Shown: positions 21,326 to 34,622 of the stretch, one piece after another
Position numbering within the stretch: the first letter of the stretch is position 1
Layout: every line of letters starts with the position of its first letter
Origin: Siphonodentalium dalli
Lineage: Eukaryota > Mollusca > Scaphopoda > Gadilida > Siphonodentaliidae
Direction: 5' to 3'
Assembly: GCA_032622095.1 (NCBI GenBank)
Contig: CP136069.1
Location: forward strand, 15,050,450 to 15,114,449
DNA length: 64,000 bases
Notes under the pieces: model-generated
Databases searched by the model: none
Told to the model about the DNA's origin: nothing
What the model saw: the letters and a program-made list of their open reading frames with translations, nothing else
Position numbers and translations under genes: made by a program

Positions 21326-21806
21326 TTTTGCAAACATACACTTTCCAGATACGACCACGTTTTCGTGAATTTATGTCGGGCCAACGTAGAGAGGTTTCGC
21401 AAATTCACGATTACATGTAGCACAATTATAATGAGTGTACTACGTCATCAAGTTATGATCACGTTCCAACTCTAACCGCGTTGTCCTAGCCGTCGCAGCG
21501 GATAGGGTTTCAATTCCTTCTTTTGGAAAAATAATATTAATTTAAAGGTATAGAAACTCATTCAATTAGTTTCGTTGTGGCATACATCCACCACTTATAA
21601 ATCAAATTTGTCGCGCAACAACTACATCAACTGTGATAGACCGTGCGAATCCACGTCCCTGTTCATTCGAAACTACAATTGTAATTTCATTTTATCAGAC
21701 CGCAATAGAGGATTCCCAATCTGACGCTACAATTAAAGTTCCCAGTTAAAGACATGCTGCCCTCTCTGGGTTTTACCATATAAATATATGTCGTACGTCA
21801 ACTTAC

Positions 21807-21985
21807 ATCCAGTTCTGACGTTCTGCTCGGAGTTGACGTGTTCGGAGATGCTATCGGTATCACTTTGTGGAAAGTCGCTATTGGAGTTGCTATTGGTATC
21901 ACTTGGTGTATTGGAGTCATTTGACTGGCCACCTACGGCCATTGTGACCGCCCAAATTATGAGTAGTACTGCGAACATATTGAAC
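21807..21985 (-). CDS. Exon: signal peptide and Ser/Asn-rich linker (start of TSP1/lectin gene)
   Basis: The acceptor CATTTCAG ends at 21986, ATG is at 21978, and the donor T|GTAAGT is at 21806-21801. Seven bases separate the acceptor from the ATG, so the 5' UTR must include at least one more exon upstream. Residues 1-17 are a hydrophobic signal peptide (MFAVLLIIWAVTMAVGG). About 40 residues rich in Ser, Asn and Asp follow (QSNDSNTPSDTNSNSNSD and on), with a potential N-glycosylation site at NDS. The exon ends in phase 1, matching the first TSP1 exon. The product is therefore secreted: signal peptide, polar linker, TSP1 x4, then the lectin-like fold. Confidence 0.82.
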
Positions 21986-22899
21986 CTGAAATGGAATCAG
22001 TTGATATATAGTAGAGTCTAAATAACTTAGGAAGTTTTCAAACTGTCATACATGTGTGTATATGTCAGCATGCTTTGTTAAGGTCATCACGTTCTCGTCT
22101 GTAAAGGCGTGCCAACTTATAGTACGAAAAATCCGTACACATCTGACGATTCATCTAGTTTTAGAATGTATTCTATATACGTATAATTCATAAAATGTGA
22201 AATATCCTTTGACAGGACGAAGCGTGATCACGTGTCGGAGAGTAAATTTGACCATTGTCCGGCAAGCCAACTATCGCCCGGGTTCACGTCTTCGAACTAT
22301 TAACCGTCTGCGGTTGGCGCATGGGATAATTGTGTCATATATATGACACCTATTGTCAGTCTCGGGTGGAATAAAGATATATAAATTGTGTCCCTCGGGG
22401 CTCTGGTACGTCATGTGACTCATGTCTCTTAAAAATAATTATCGCAATTCCGCCCCAGTCAATGTGTGTATATTCCAAAATTATTTGTTTTGAGACATAT
22501 TCACCTGTGATTACCAAACATAAAACGCACAACAATTCCGAACAAATACATGCAAAACAATGCTTGAACCAGATTATAGTTTCCATAAAGTGTCGGGAAC
22601 ACGATATTCTTATATCTTATCATGTCTGATCTACATCCTAAATTTAACGACAGTGGTAATGGTTATCAATATATATATAGTAGACTTGAATTATTTTGAA
22701 AATCGCTCTTTATCACGGAAATATATATTGTTATCATTCAAACGGATATCGCAATAATACCTAACTTTTGATTCCACGTGGTGCCGTGTTTATCCAAGAA
22801 AGTAGTTGACTAACATCTTGGACGATTTACGAGATATAAGATTTTAGCTATCCCTCCCGCAAAAAAGTTTTTGGTCGGAAAATTACATATGTTTTAAAA

Positions 22900-24480
22900 C
22901 TTTACAAAATATTTTAATGTGGTCACATGCACATACAGTCTATATCCCGTTTATTTATTGGCCAGCCGCCTTTTGTACAGTTTCCGACGCCGTCGGAAAT
23001 AATTGCATCCTGAGAGTGTAGCCATTTGGCCCAATCTCAGTTAATAGTGTGTTCAAAACTTCAAATAGGGCTTGGGCCATGAAATCATAGAACATTCGCA
23101 ATTATTTATTTTCTAGCCGCTCTTTGTAAAGTTTCCTAGACTTTCTGCACCAAATTCATCAATATCAATGTTGTACTTCCTGATACAAATAATACCCTTT
23201 GTCCATACCCTCAGCTCACATTGAGAGCATACATGTGCCGTTGAAGTTCGTGATGTGTTTAAGTATTCAGATAGGGTATATAGGGTGCCTGTCGTATACA
23301 AATTATCGCAATTTTGCCGAGTGTCCCTAGCTAGATGTCGGGAACCAACATATCTGTATATCAATTGTGTATTTCCTGATAGATTAGCCATTTGTCAATA
23401 GCATCGATTGATATTGAGAGCATATCCTTTAAGTTGGTGGTGGCTTAGAGTTTAAATGGGTTAAGGTGTCCCCAACACAGTGAACATTTTAGTATAATAG
23501 TATAGTTTGCCATTCACTGTAAGGTGCCACAGGCTATCGGAAAGCAACATATCAATAAACATTGTTTATGTATTGATATAATGGCCACTCGGCCACAAGG
23601 TTGATTTATTATGGTAGCATAATTATCCCTCCGGTCCGTGGTGTGTTCAAGACTTCAAATGGGATCGGGAGTCCCCAAAATCATTAAAATTTTGTCTTTC
23701 TCGTGCAGTCTTTTTTGGTGAAGTGCCCCAAGTGTTCGGGAACAAACCCATCCATATAAACGTTGGATATGATCATTTTATTTACAATATACACAATTGG
23801 AAAGTAGAATTACAAATAATTATAATATTAATAGACTATACATGTATATTGTTAGAGGTGATAGAGTCATGACTGTCTGTCTTCCAGGTCCCTGAATGTG
23901 GTGACAGATTATATGATGTATATGGCCAAATTGTATAATGTAGATGGCCGAGTTAAACGTTTTATTTTCCTGATATAATATCCATTTAGCCGCAACTTCA
24001 GTTGATATTAAGAGTACACCTCGTCAGTTTGTGAGGCGTTCAAGACTTCAAATAGGATATGTGTCCCCTAAAACAGTGAACAGTCGACTTATTATTTGCC
24101 AGTGTCCCAGGCTTTTGAAAACCGACCAATTTTTAAACAACATGTGTATTCCTGATGTAACTATATACCATTTGTGCACCCCTCAATTAATATTCAGAGC
24201 ATATAATTTCAGTTCGTGGTGTTTTTAAAACTTCAAATTGGGTAGTGGGGGTCCTCAAAATATAGAAAAGTCGCGTTTCGTATTTGTCAGACTTTTGTTT
24301 GTGTGTGACCCATGTATTTAGAAACCAAACCACCCTTATAATTATTGTATATTCCCTGATAGCATTACGTTTCGTTCACTCCCACAGTTAATAATGAGAA
24401 CATATACATTTAGCTTCGGTGCATGATGCATTCAAAGTTTAGATGTGTTAAGGGGTCCAAAAAATCAGTGAAAATTCAAC
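22900..24480 (+). repeat. Decayed ~195-bp tandem array
   Basis: A landmark resembling TTCAAGACTTCAAATNGG recurs near 23050, 23250, 23445, 23640, 24030, 24215 and 24420, spaced about 185-205 bp apart, with one unit missing or too decayed. Other shared blocks are GTCCCCAAAACAGTGAA, TTTATTATTTGCCAGCC, TTCCTGATA and CCATTTGGCC. Related fragments lie near 27.5-27.63 kb. Confidence 0.65.
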
Positions 24481-25084
24481 TTTATGGCACGTTCACGTGA
24501 CGGGCAAGAAAATGCCCGTCAGGGAGACAATGCCCTGCCATTTTACCACTATAGTCACTGGCGTTCAGCGCCTCCGATATTTTTGGACCGTTTACGATTT
24601 TTGTTCCGACTCTATACATATTTTGTGTTTACTGTCGGACATTTGTATTATGGAAAACCAACACTGTCAAGTGACAATTGTTGTACTGAGTATTAAATGG
24701 TGATGCATTTGTCCCATTTGTTCTGTTTGAGTAGATGGATGTTCATAGAACATACCAATAAGCGAGGATTGAGTTAGGCGTGTTGTTGTGTCCATACGAT
24801 GAGGCGTTTCAACATATTTTTTCTTGAATTTCGTAATTTCCAACTTTTGATCAGTTTTGTAATGAGCAAAGATGGAATAATCCATGATACTTGCGTTAAT
24901 TGTGATATGCCATCACCAAACTGTCTAATCACGTTTCGATATCATCAACATGCTCGACTCGTATATCTCGAACAAGAGCATCGCTAGGGCGTGGCAAAGT
25001 ACGCCCTTTAGCCATTTCGAATTGTACGACCGCAAAATAAAATAATAATTTGAGCTTACAAAGAATATCTGATATACCCCTAAT

Positions 25085-25350
25085 TTTTAGCTGGGAAATA
25101 TACATACCAACTTTGTTTCAGATCAAATAATTCAAACTGGGGTTATCAATCGGAAACCATAAATGTTAACAGACTGTCAAATTCTAAGTCTAAAACGGGC
25201 CGTAACTCATGTAAATATAATTGGACGGAACCCATATTCGAATTTGGTGTGTATTATTAGCTGAGAAATACACATACCAACTCTGATCCAGATCAAATAA
25301 TCCAAACTGGTGTTATCGGTCGGAAACCAAAAATGTTGACAGATGGTCAA
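25085..25350 (+). repeat. Tandem pair, ~173-bp period
   Basis: The segment around 25090-25185 is repeated at 25263-25358. Shared blocks are CATACCAACTNTG, CAGATCAAATAAT, CAAACTGG and GGAAACCANAAATGTT. Confidence 0.75.
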
Positions 25351-25374
25351 AATCTAAGGTCAAATTCCTAGCAT

Positions 25375-25640
25375 CTGGACTGGACTCCAGCGGTGTTGGA
25401 AATCTCCACCTGACACCCCATACAGTTGGAAATCTTCCAACTGATGCCCATTTCGAACCAATATTTTGACCAAAAGTAGGTACATATGCAACTGTTGTTC
25501 TAAAAACAACAAATGTCACGTTTATTGCTGTCGGAAAATAAAGCGAAACGATAACAATTTAAACAAATTGTTGGTGGGAAATTTCCAACTATAATATTGT
25601 GTCAGGTAGGAAATTTCCAACTGTTGAAAAAAATGTCCAT
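25375..25640. repeat. Family A-like fragments
   Basis: Several TTGGAAATCT/GGAAATTTCCAACT segments in both orientations, plus TGTCAGGTAGG. These are the short motifs of family A in rearranged order. Confidence 0.4.
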
Positions 25641-25913
25641 TGTCGGGGAGACACCCCAAGCCCCATGTCGTGACACCCCTGCATGGTCGGTAACCAGACG
25701 TGCTACACGTTTGTTGATGCCGTTACGAAAAAGTATCGTTATTTTTTCTAAAGTTGTCGTTTTCGCGGTGTTTGGCTAATCCGAGAGATTTGAGAAAAAA
25801 ATCATTGTGTGTATGTATCATTTATGTTTTTAAAAATATATAACAATGCATGCGCTGGTGTTTCTAAAACAACGCGAATAACCAGCTTGATTATAGTCGA
25901 TTTTCAACAACTT

Positions 25914-26105
25914 ATACAACCAGTATTAAAACTCTTTCGCAATAAATATGTTTTGGAATGTTCGATACGCATAATGGCTTTTCCTGGGTATGTTAAGATT
26001 ATCGGAACACCGCGAACAAGACAAATTATAAAAATATAACGGTACTTTTTGTTAACAGCATCAGTTCGCCCCGACATCATCAATTCAGCAGGAACACTTG
26101 ACCAG
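25914..26105 (+). repeat. Dispersed segment related to the 430-bp MITE interior
   Basis: Matches the interior of the element at 40256-40679 from AGTATTAAAA through TTTTTGTTAA, including a 22-codon ORF starting MAFPGYVKIIGTPRTRQ. It continues into CATCAGTTNGCCC and CTTGACCAGGGGTG, blocks found again at 57280-57350. A G-rich minisatellite (GTGAGGGT-like) follows at 26104-26175. Confidence 0.65.
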
Positions 26106-26208
26106 GGGTGTGTGGGGGGCGAGGGTGTGTGAGGGTGTGTGCGTGTGATGGTGAGGGTGAGGGTGTCTGTGTTCGTGTCATTGTGTGGAAAATGGATCAC
26201 AAACTCAC

Positions 26209-26320
26209 CTTTCCGTCATCGAAACACGAATTATCTCTCAGCTCTGGTACAATGGTTTGAATATATATATAACGTGACTGAGCTATCTGATGGGTATGTG
26301 AGCATTATATAGGAGAGTGC
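26209..26320 (-). promoter_or_regulatory. Candidate promoter and non-coding first exon of the TSP1/lectin gene
   Basis: On the minus strand a CTATATAATG box near 26316-26307 is followed ~100 bp later by a strong donor, AAAG|GTGAGT, at 26208-26203. A second AT-rich box (TTATATATATAT) lies between them. Such an exon would fit the missing 5' UTR exon implied by the acceptor at 21986. It has no coding content, and I found no other evidence for it. Confidence 0.35.
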
Positions 26321-29300
26321 GTGACATACAATACATTATGTTTGTGACATAATATCGACATCCAATCAAATCGCACGTTCCCTCTATGGTGTCACGTGGA
26401 GCTCGCTGCATCAGTGGAAATCACTATAATCACGTACCCGGATGTTAAGTACAACGTGTCAGTTATTCAGAAAACTGAAGCGACCAACGATAGAGAATAA
26501 TGTTCTTATTCATTGGAACAATGGTGTCCATTGTATTGTGCCGATATGACGAACAGCCAATGGAATCGCATGTAACGAGGTGATTCTAAGATCACGCTGT
26601 ATTACTGGAAAAACCCCGTGGCATGCATAATCATTAAACACATTCATGATATAATTTAATCACGTACCAGGATGGATCCTTCAATGAATTTATACCCGTA
26701 TATATAGTAACACAGTGGATAAGTTCAATAGTTTTGCGAAACAGCGACAGACCGGACAAAGGCTGATGTATTGAGTGAAATATGGGAATCTGGCCTTGTT
26801 TTTGAAGAAATTATGTTAACTCATTGCGCCACCAGTTGTCCACCAAATTATATATGGTCGAGATCAACTGCTAGGATCAAGGTCATTTGAGAACTTCCCT
26901 GTTTGTCTATTGTATATTAACTCTCTGAAATGCCGCCAACTCTGTTGCGTTATTCATTTTTATTAGAGCGCTACCTCCATGTTCAATTTGAAATATGATA
27001 CAGTTGATTTAACATGGCCAGTGCCTACATTTTTGCAACATTTACTTGATAATTTATTTTAAATAACAATTTATTTTGTTATGATATTTGTACTAATAGG
27101 GCCTGACTCTTTTATAAAGGTTAAACAAGAGAGATTTAAGTTCGGTTTGTTGGTGTGGGGAAGCATGGTTTTGTTAGAACAATTGTCCCTGGTTGTCCAA
27201 GCGGATTGTCTATTGCCCGACAGAAAATTATCGCCCTGTATTTGGTGCATCTTCTCAGTCCATGGTCCATCCAGGTCTCTATACACGATGGGTGGTCTCC
27301 AAAACAAGGAATCACGTTTCTAATATCAGCCAGTTTATGAATGGTCAACGTCTCCATGAAGACATACTATCTATTTATTTATGTACACCTCACTACTCAA
27401 AATTATCTTTTTCGCCAATCGCTCAACATTTCAGGCGAGCAGATTATCTCAATCAAGTGTGTAATATGGGTTGCTCATTTTGGTACACACCACTGTAGTT
27501 TGGTTGCAGATCATTCAATCATATGGTTTTCCAGGCTTTTGAATAGATGGGATAGGGATCTTCAAAACATGGATACATGTACATAATTGTTATTATTCGC
27601 CAGCCAGGTTTTGGTACATGTTCCAGTCATGCTGGAGCTAGCCAAGGCAGCTAATATATATACGCCCTGCTAGAATGGCAGTTCTTCCAACTCCGACGAC
27701 CAGCCACTATTTTTTGTCATTAACTTGTTATGTAGATCTTATTACACCAGTTAAACACCTGGGAACTATTTGATTTGCCGACAAGGAACTTTACAACATT
27801 GTTCTGGTTACACACTACTGCCATTGTTCTACCAGGTTGGTATGTAACTTACCAACCTGCGATGGGGAGTTGGTAGGCTACTTACCAACCTGCGACGAAC
27901 GTCGTATTACATAATTGATGTTAGCCTAGTGAGCGAGATAATCCTCCACACAGCCAGAGTACACTCTGATCATGTTATCCTACCATGTTACATTATCAGT
28001 CGAACACTTTTTACAATGCGTATTTCACCCAGTATGAATGTCAGGTACGTAGTGGCAGGAGTCTCTAATTTAGGCCAAATTCTCAACAGTCGGACATTTC
28101 GTGTCCAACAAATCGTCAGTTGAAAATGTTATTTAAAAAGTAGGTTATGGTATACACGGCGACCTCGTCGATTTTATTTATCTATTTCCTGTCTCGTCGT
28201 CTTTCCAGGCGTTGTACGTTTTGTATTCAGCACTGCGGTTAAAATAAAACAATATATAAATATAGGCATGCAATATTCATCAAATGTATCTCCGTTAGTC
28301 GAACAATTAAAATTATTTGTTCCTGCAAGCACAAACATGACTAACCGTGTTGATTTTCATTAGTTTTCCAGATCATAATTCGACAACATTACAATACAAA
28401 ACGTGGGGTTCCATGCATGTGGATGTGGTATTTGGCGTGCGTTCATATTTTAAATGTAAACATATTGTAAATTGAAGCGTGAACACAAGATGTATTGCAA
28501 TGCAATTCAATGTGAAATAAAATGAATCTTAATACATGAGATTAATATCCAGAAGGACCTTGATCAATGCATGTATATCGTCTCCATGTAAGCGTCCAGG
28601 TTATTCCAGTGATAGCTCGGTCATCCGTCCCGCGCATTTGCAGAAATTTGGGACATGACAATCTGCGGAATGGGGTCGAATGCCGAACATAATGACGATC
28701 TGCGGAACAGAATTTTAAATTGCATGGGACGGCCGATATCTCGAAATATATGGTATGCAGAGGATTCATTTTGATATCTAACGAAAGACTGATATTCGCC
28801 CCATCCAAGTGTATTATACACGCTACTGACCGGACAACAGGAGTGTCGTTGTTCGATCGACGACTACGTAGCATATTAGTGTCGAAATCAAGGCTGTGGA
28901 ACAGCTGTACAATTGTACACGAAACATGACACGAAACATGGAAAACTACGTTCGAAATTAATCTTTAGAAATTAGATTTCTCGATGAATACGCTAGAAAG
29001 ATAGTATGAAGTATGGTTTCCTCTGGTAGTCTGTGATATCCACACACAAATTACGTATTAACGGGTTCTCGCATTTTTCGTATACCGATGTTCAAAAAGG
29101 TATTTTGAAAAGATCATGGAAAATCCAAATTGAGATATCACCGAGATTTTTGTTTGGCGAAAGTTACATACTATATGAACAATGAATTGCGAAATTCTTC
29201 ATAAGTCGAAAACATTTATAGAGAATCATGTTTGTGATGCTCGTCGCATATACGCATTCTTTACAGTCCATGCACGGACAATGAGATAAATTGTTGACAA

Positions 29301-29394
29301 AACGCGGGTGTGATCGAGAGAAATAATAGCCCGCCTTTGACAAATATCTCTATCGCTTGTGAAAAATACCGAACGAAACATTGGCTACAGATCT
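26321..29394. other. No gene seen
   Basis: Open frames of 60-110 codons occur on both strands (for example 28542-28874 minus) but show no domain, no splice context and no codon pattern that I would trust. Near 27835-27900 an ACTTACCAACCTGCGA motif appears twice. Otherwise unremarkable AT-rich sequence. Confidence 0.4.
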
Positions 29395-31543
29395 GGGCCC
29401 TGTTTCATGAAAGCAACTTATGACATAGTTGGGACTTAAGATGGTCATAAGTTCAAACTTCAGTCATAAGTGTGTTTCACGAACAAGGTCTTAACTTAAG
29501 ATGGTCTTAACTTTGGTCTTAACTTTAAGACTGCTGTGAGGTGTCATAAGATAATCTTAAAGTTAAGACCAACGTGATAAGTGGCATATCGATGACAAGT
29601 ATGGCGGCCTATGTTATTTTGCAAATTACGGAGATATCTATACATTGTCTGGGTGGGCAATTCGTCGTCTGGTATACAGAATCGTGGCTACAGAGTGAGA
29701 GGGGGTGTTCGCCTCGAAATGTCCAACTACACCCCCTTAAACAACACCAAATTCTCTTTGGGTTTAAACATTCCAACTGGTACCTCAAACTTTCCAAAAC
29801 CAAATTTCGGAGAGGGCAACCCCCCCCCCCCACCGTATCCCCATAGGGTTAGTTTGGTAAAAACAATTCAGAGCACAGGCTTATCATCAGGGACGTGGCG
29901 AATGGGGTTTGTGTGTTGTCTACAGCACCCCCCCCCCCCACACACACACTTTGGTCAAAATGTTTAGCAATTGGAAATTTCATGCCTGACAACATTAATC
30001 GTACACTATATATAGGTTTCAATTGTTTGAATTTATAACTAGTAAAGGAATGTGTTGTTTTAGACAAACAGCAGCAACCGAAAATCACCTACTTTAGGGG
30101 CGTCAGGTTAGAAATTTCGAACTGTTGGAATATTTGAGATACCAATTGGAAAGTTTAAATCCAACGGGTGGGGTGGACATGGCATTTCGCGAACATGGAA
30201 GTTTGGCCCGCTTCAATTAAGGGGCGGGTGCAGTTAGAAATTGCACGATGTACCCCCCCCCCCAGAGACCAACTAGCCACCCCGAGCCTCGTCGAGTGTA
30301 GGATATAGTCAATTATCAGCTGTGTATGTGACCTATAGATAATATCTATTATAAAATTGTATTACCCACGAATTAAACTTTTGATAAGAATTATGGCCTA
30401 GCCCAAAGCTCACAATCTCCTCTATGTTATTCCATATGTGTGTGGGGAGATGGGGTAAAATGAGATCAATTAATGTATTGATTCTTTCCTCTTTCCAAAT
30501 TTCCGTCGGCTGTTTACAAAGCAGATATGTCATATAGGAAAGGTAACACAAACGCTCTTTATCAAAATATGTTTTAGAAATAGTGACAATTTTCTATAGA
30601 GAATATTATTTGTATTGAGTTTATGCACACGCCGATATGTCGTGATTTTCAAGGCTGTCCAAATTTTTGTCATGTTTTTTTTGCAGGGGTGGGATGACCG
30701 TTGTACAGCATACTGTATATATGATATACACACCGTAACGATGACAGCCCTTAATACGAGTGTGCTAATGAAAACGTAGTTATATATATATCCATGGTAT
30801 GACAACCGCATAAAACATCTGCATAAAAATAATTAAAAAGTTACTCTAACAAATATTTTTCATTTCCCTTTGAATCGAAAAATGACCTATGTGTGTCCTG
30901 ATGACATCGCCGATTTATTTTGATTATTGCTACACGTAGAGAGCGGTGGTCGATAATACACGAGTTATGTCGGCTCACATAAAAAATCGCCGCCTGATCA
31001 TTGCTCTCAGTGGATTAACTCGGCGTGAATGCATGGTCGCAGTCATGCATCGATCCATATAATTATATTGTCTTATTTCTGACACCACCACTCGTCAGTA
31101 AACGCAAAGCTCGTCATTTTAAGAGCCTGCAAAGTACTCATGTTCGAATTCACATCGTGGAACTCATATAAGTCTAAGATCCATATGCGAATATTAGGCC
31201 ACTGACTATATACACTAAGATACATGCGCTGATTCGCCCACCCCACTCCATCCAGCATCCCTGTCACACAATAATGTCAACTCGGACTCGGCTCTTTCTC
31301 GATAACCTCTCAATGCCGTACATACAGATTGCACAAGCCCACATTTTTTTGTTCCGGACTGTAGAAAATTGTCGATAACCAGTCTAAATGAGCGGGAACT
31401 TAACTTACTACTTAAGTAGGACTTAATCTTGTTTTGTGAAACGCGTTCTTGAAACGGAAAAGTTACATCATAAGATCCACCTTAGATCTTAGATTAAGTC
31501 CATCTTAAGATGATCTTATGACCTTGCTTCATGAAACAGGCCC
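29395..31543. mobile_element. ~2.15-kb inverted-repeat DNA element
   Basis: The left end starts GGGCCCTGTTTCATGAA and the right end is TTCATGAAACAGGCCC. Inside each end lie several CTTAAGAT and GGTCTTAA/ATCTTAAG subterminal motifs in both orientations. The GGGCC-TGTTTCATGAA terminus is a recurrent DNA-transposon end in marine invertebrates. No transposase is visible. A family A repeat (29680-30290) lies inside it. Confidence 0.65.
29680..30290 (+). repeat. Dispersed repeat, family A, longest copy
   Basis: Contains GGGGGTGTTCGCC, CGAAATGTCCAACTACACCC, three C-runs (about 29820-29831, 29929-29940 and 30255-30263), AGGGACGTGGCG, TTTGGTCAAAATG, TTGGAAATTTCATGCCTGAC and AGGGGCGTCAGGTTAG. The order matches 4925-5200. 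Confidence 0.6.
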
Positions 31544-32220
31544 CTGGGCACGTATCTCATCCCAAACTAAACACTTTGTATAATATATCTTATTGTGCAT
31601 ACATGCGCCAGCTGCACTATCCCAGTAAACCTTTTGTTGATATGCTATTGTAGTCAGTAACAGGATTTGATGGCTTACTCTTGGTGCGCAATGTGTTTGA
31701 ATGTCATAGGAATTACCATTGGCAAGAAAAACGCACGATTATCGACTTGAATGTAAATAACATGAAACTGACGCGGAGAACAACACACAATTGTTTCATT
31801 AAAAAAATAACTTTTCGAATTGGAAAATACAATTTAGAATCTGACGTGAATCCATCTAATGCATTGAAATTCTGCAATTAGATCACGAATTTGAAATTAT
31901 GCCTTCGAAAATTGAATTCGATGTTTGTCGATTCGCAGTATACTGTTTACCAATTAATTTTTACAACTAAAAACAAAAGGGGTATTTGGTATCCTTTTGG
32001 GGTGTATTTGGTATTTAGTACCTCTCTTGGGCTGTAAATATGAGCCATGTCATGGGGTGATAAAGTTGGGGTAGCATCTCCAGAGGGGTAACAGTAACTA
32101 TTCCAGGGGTGGCTCGTCTGCAGTCCTATTGGGGAACGGATGGCCACTTAAAGGGGTAACTCAACCCATTGGATAGTTAAGTTCAACCACATGAGGGGTA
32201 TATCTATATCTATATTTGCG
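31544..32220. other. No gene seen
   Basis: No exon-like frame. Around 31978-32025 the phrase TATTTGGTAT recurs, and 32040-32215 is rich in GGGGTAA-type repeats. Likely decayed repeat. Confidence 0.4.
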
Positions 32221-33590
32221 AATGTCTGTCTGTCTGTCTGTCTGCCTGTCTATGTTCTATAGAAATTCACAGGGGACCATCTATATGTTGCCAAAGGGAT
32301 CTACTAGGAGTAGCTTTTTACGAGAAAGATAATGGTCGGGGTTAGAATTTTCTAAAGTGACGCCGTTGTTGTCAGGGGCAGAAAAGGGGATGGGCAGAAA
32401 AAAAACTTGTCGCCGATTGCCACCAAACTTATACAAAATCATTCCCATGGTATGAGGGGTCTAATGGTGTGGCTTTTATCTGTCAAATTTGGCCTCATTC
32501 GAGTCAGGGTTGCATTGAAAGGGACAGGGGCACCAAAATTGATGCACAATATTTTTAGCGCCAATTTCCACCAAAATGATACACGTTCTTATCCATGATA
32601 CGAGGAATTTAATCGTGATTTAAAGACGCCATAGTGGTGCTGTTTGTGTGAGAGACGGAGAGGGGAAGGATATGCACCAAATTTGATAAAACAAATTGTT
32701 TAGTCGCCGATTATCACCAAACTTATAAACAATCATCTCCATGATATCAGGAGTGTAATCGTGTGGCTTAAGGATGTCACAACTGGGGCCATTCGAGTCA
32801 GTGGTGTATAGAGATGAGAGGGACACAAAAAATTATATCTATATGTTTAGTGCCGATTTCCACCAGATTGATACATATTATTCTCCGTGATACGAGGAAT
32901 CTTATCGTGTGGTTTAGATACACCAGATTGGTGCCCTATGGGCGAGAGATGTGGGGACCTTAAATTTGATACGAATTTGTATACTCGCCAATTTTCACCA
33001 ATTTCATATATATGCATCTTTAATCTCTAATGAGTCTTAGTGTGTGCAGCTTGAGTCCGAAATAGGGACGGGAGGGTCACAAAAACTGATACAAAATATT
33101 TTTAGTACCAATTACCATCAAATTCAGACACGTTCTTCTCAGATGATACAAGAAATAAAATCGTGCTGTCTGTCTGTCTTTTTGTCTGCCTGTGTGCGTT
33201 CTATATATAACTTCACGCGGTACAATCGAGATGGCACCAAGGCGTTCTAAGAGGGGTAATTGTTTACAAGGAAGATAATGGTGCGGGTTAAAATTTTCTA
33301 AAATGACGCTGTAGGTGGGAGGGGAAATTAAACAAATATGGTGAAATAGTTTTGTCGCTGATTTCCACCAAACGAATACATAATCACCTTCGCAATATGG
33401 CGTTGTTCGAGTCAACGTTGCATCAACAATTGATTTAATAAACCAAATTCCACCAAATTCATACACGTTTTTCTCTAATGATATACATGTACCATGAATT
33501 AAATCACATTTGGTGTCGTTTGCATCACGGATGGCGAGCGGATATGCACTATCATTGATAAGATTGCTATTCGCCGATATCCACATATAA
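32221..33590 (+). repeat. Decayed repeat field with higher-order duplication
   Basis: A (GTCT)n tract near 32225-32250, followed by TTCTATAGAAATTCAC and GATAATGGTCGGGGTTA, is repeated ~945 bp later (33165-33345) as CTGTCTGTCT, TTCTATATATAACTTCAC and GATAATGGTGCGGGTTA. Between them, blocks such as CCNATTTCCACCAAA, TGATACACGTTCTT and ATGATACGAGGAAT recur every ~150-200 bp. It is non-coding. Confidence 0.6.
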
Positions 33591-33649
33591 GTTGTATACA
33601 GTCACCAGGCCATCTCCATATCATGTTAAGTAGTTGGGCGTTCACATTT

Positions 33650-34622
33650 CACAATCCCGACATATGGTGACCCACATAAGTCACTTGAACAATTATATCT
33701 TCTTAACAGTCATATTTATATGGGAATGGCAATCAAGGCATTCACACAATGAGCTAGCAAAATGAGATAACTAGAAGAAGCATTAAACGTATATTTATCA
33801 TTCTATTGACGAGATACATATATTCGTGCAAACTGAGAGACCTCAAACCGTCAGAGGATTGCATATATATAATAACAAAATTTAGTCTGTTCCATTCAAT
33901 AAAGTTACAAATTGTCAAGAGATATGGAAGGCCTGTTCAAAAATAGTGGTCACAGTGTGCAGTCAAATATAGTTTCTTCTGATATACAAGAAAATGCAGT
34001 TAGTAGCACAAGACTTTTCAGGATCCTACCAATACTGACATCTGACAAGGATTTCAGAACAGACTCAACGACTGACATAAACAACTCAAAATCTCGCCCT
34101 GTGCCTGGCACATGTAGCTGATATATCTGCGCAGCAACATTTCGTTTAAACTAAGAATATTTAGCCAATATATAGCACCATGAACAGAGGAGCACCTGGA
34201 AATGTCTTTGAAACATCTGTATCTTCATGGAGATATGATAGCCAGGTGTCCTCGAGATCTTAGTCCAACCCACTAGATTGATTGATACATCTCAATATGT
34301 AAAACCCAATTATCATCTTTTATCGAACTAATGTGTTTATGATGTTCATGTATCATATTATAACGTCTAATGTATACGCAGTTGTAAATAAATATATACT
34401 TCATTATTGGTGGAACGGATTAATCGCGATAAGCAGAATGACAATTGACAAGGTGAGCCACTATTTATATTCCATGACTGTAATAATCATGTTTTGTGAT
34501 GCTATTTGAATATACAATTTATGAGAAAACGTTTAACACTTTAAGCAAGAGCATTCTCTATTCCCAACAAATATCCACAGCATACATTAACCTGGGCAAC
34601 GCCGGGTAACCCTGCTAGTATA
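33650..34622 (+). mobile_element. Dispersed element, family C, copy 2
   Basis: Longer relative of 14780-15350, ending TTAACCTGGGCAACGCCGGG ... CCTGCTAGTAT at about 34588-34620. About 400 bp in the middle (about 33790-34420) has no counterpart in copy 1. A 69-codon frame at 33912-34121 lies in that insert and resembles nothing I know. Confidence 0.6.

Noticed and set aside
21470-21530. A GGTTTCAATTCC-like segment resembling a tRNA B box, possible SINE head.
   Set aside because: No matching A box at the right spacing and no cloverleaf could be drawn.
28542-28874. A 110-codon minus-strand ORF.
   Set aside because: No domain, no recognisable composition, overlapping frames of similar length on both strands, and no supporting splice sites.
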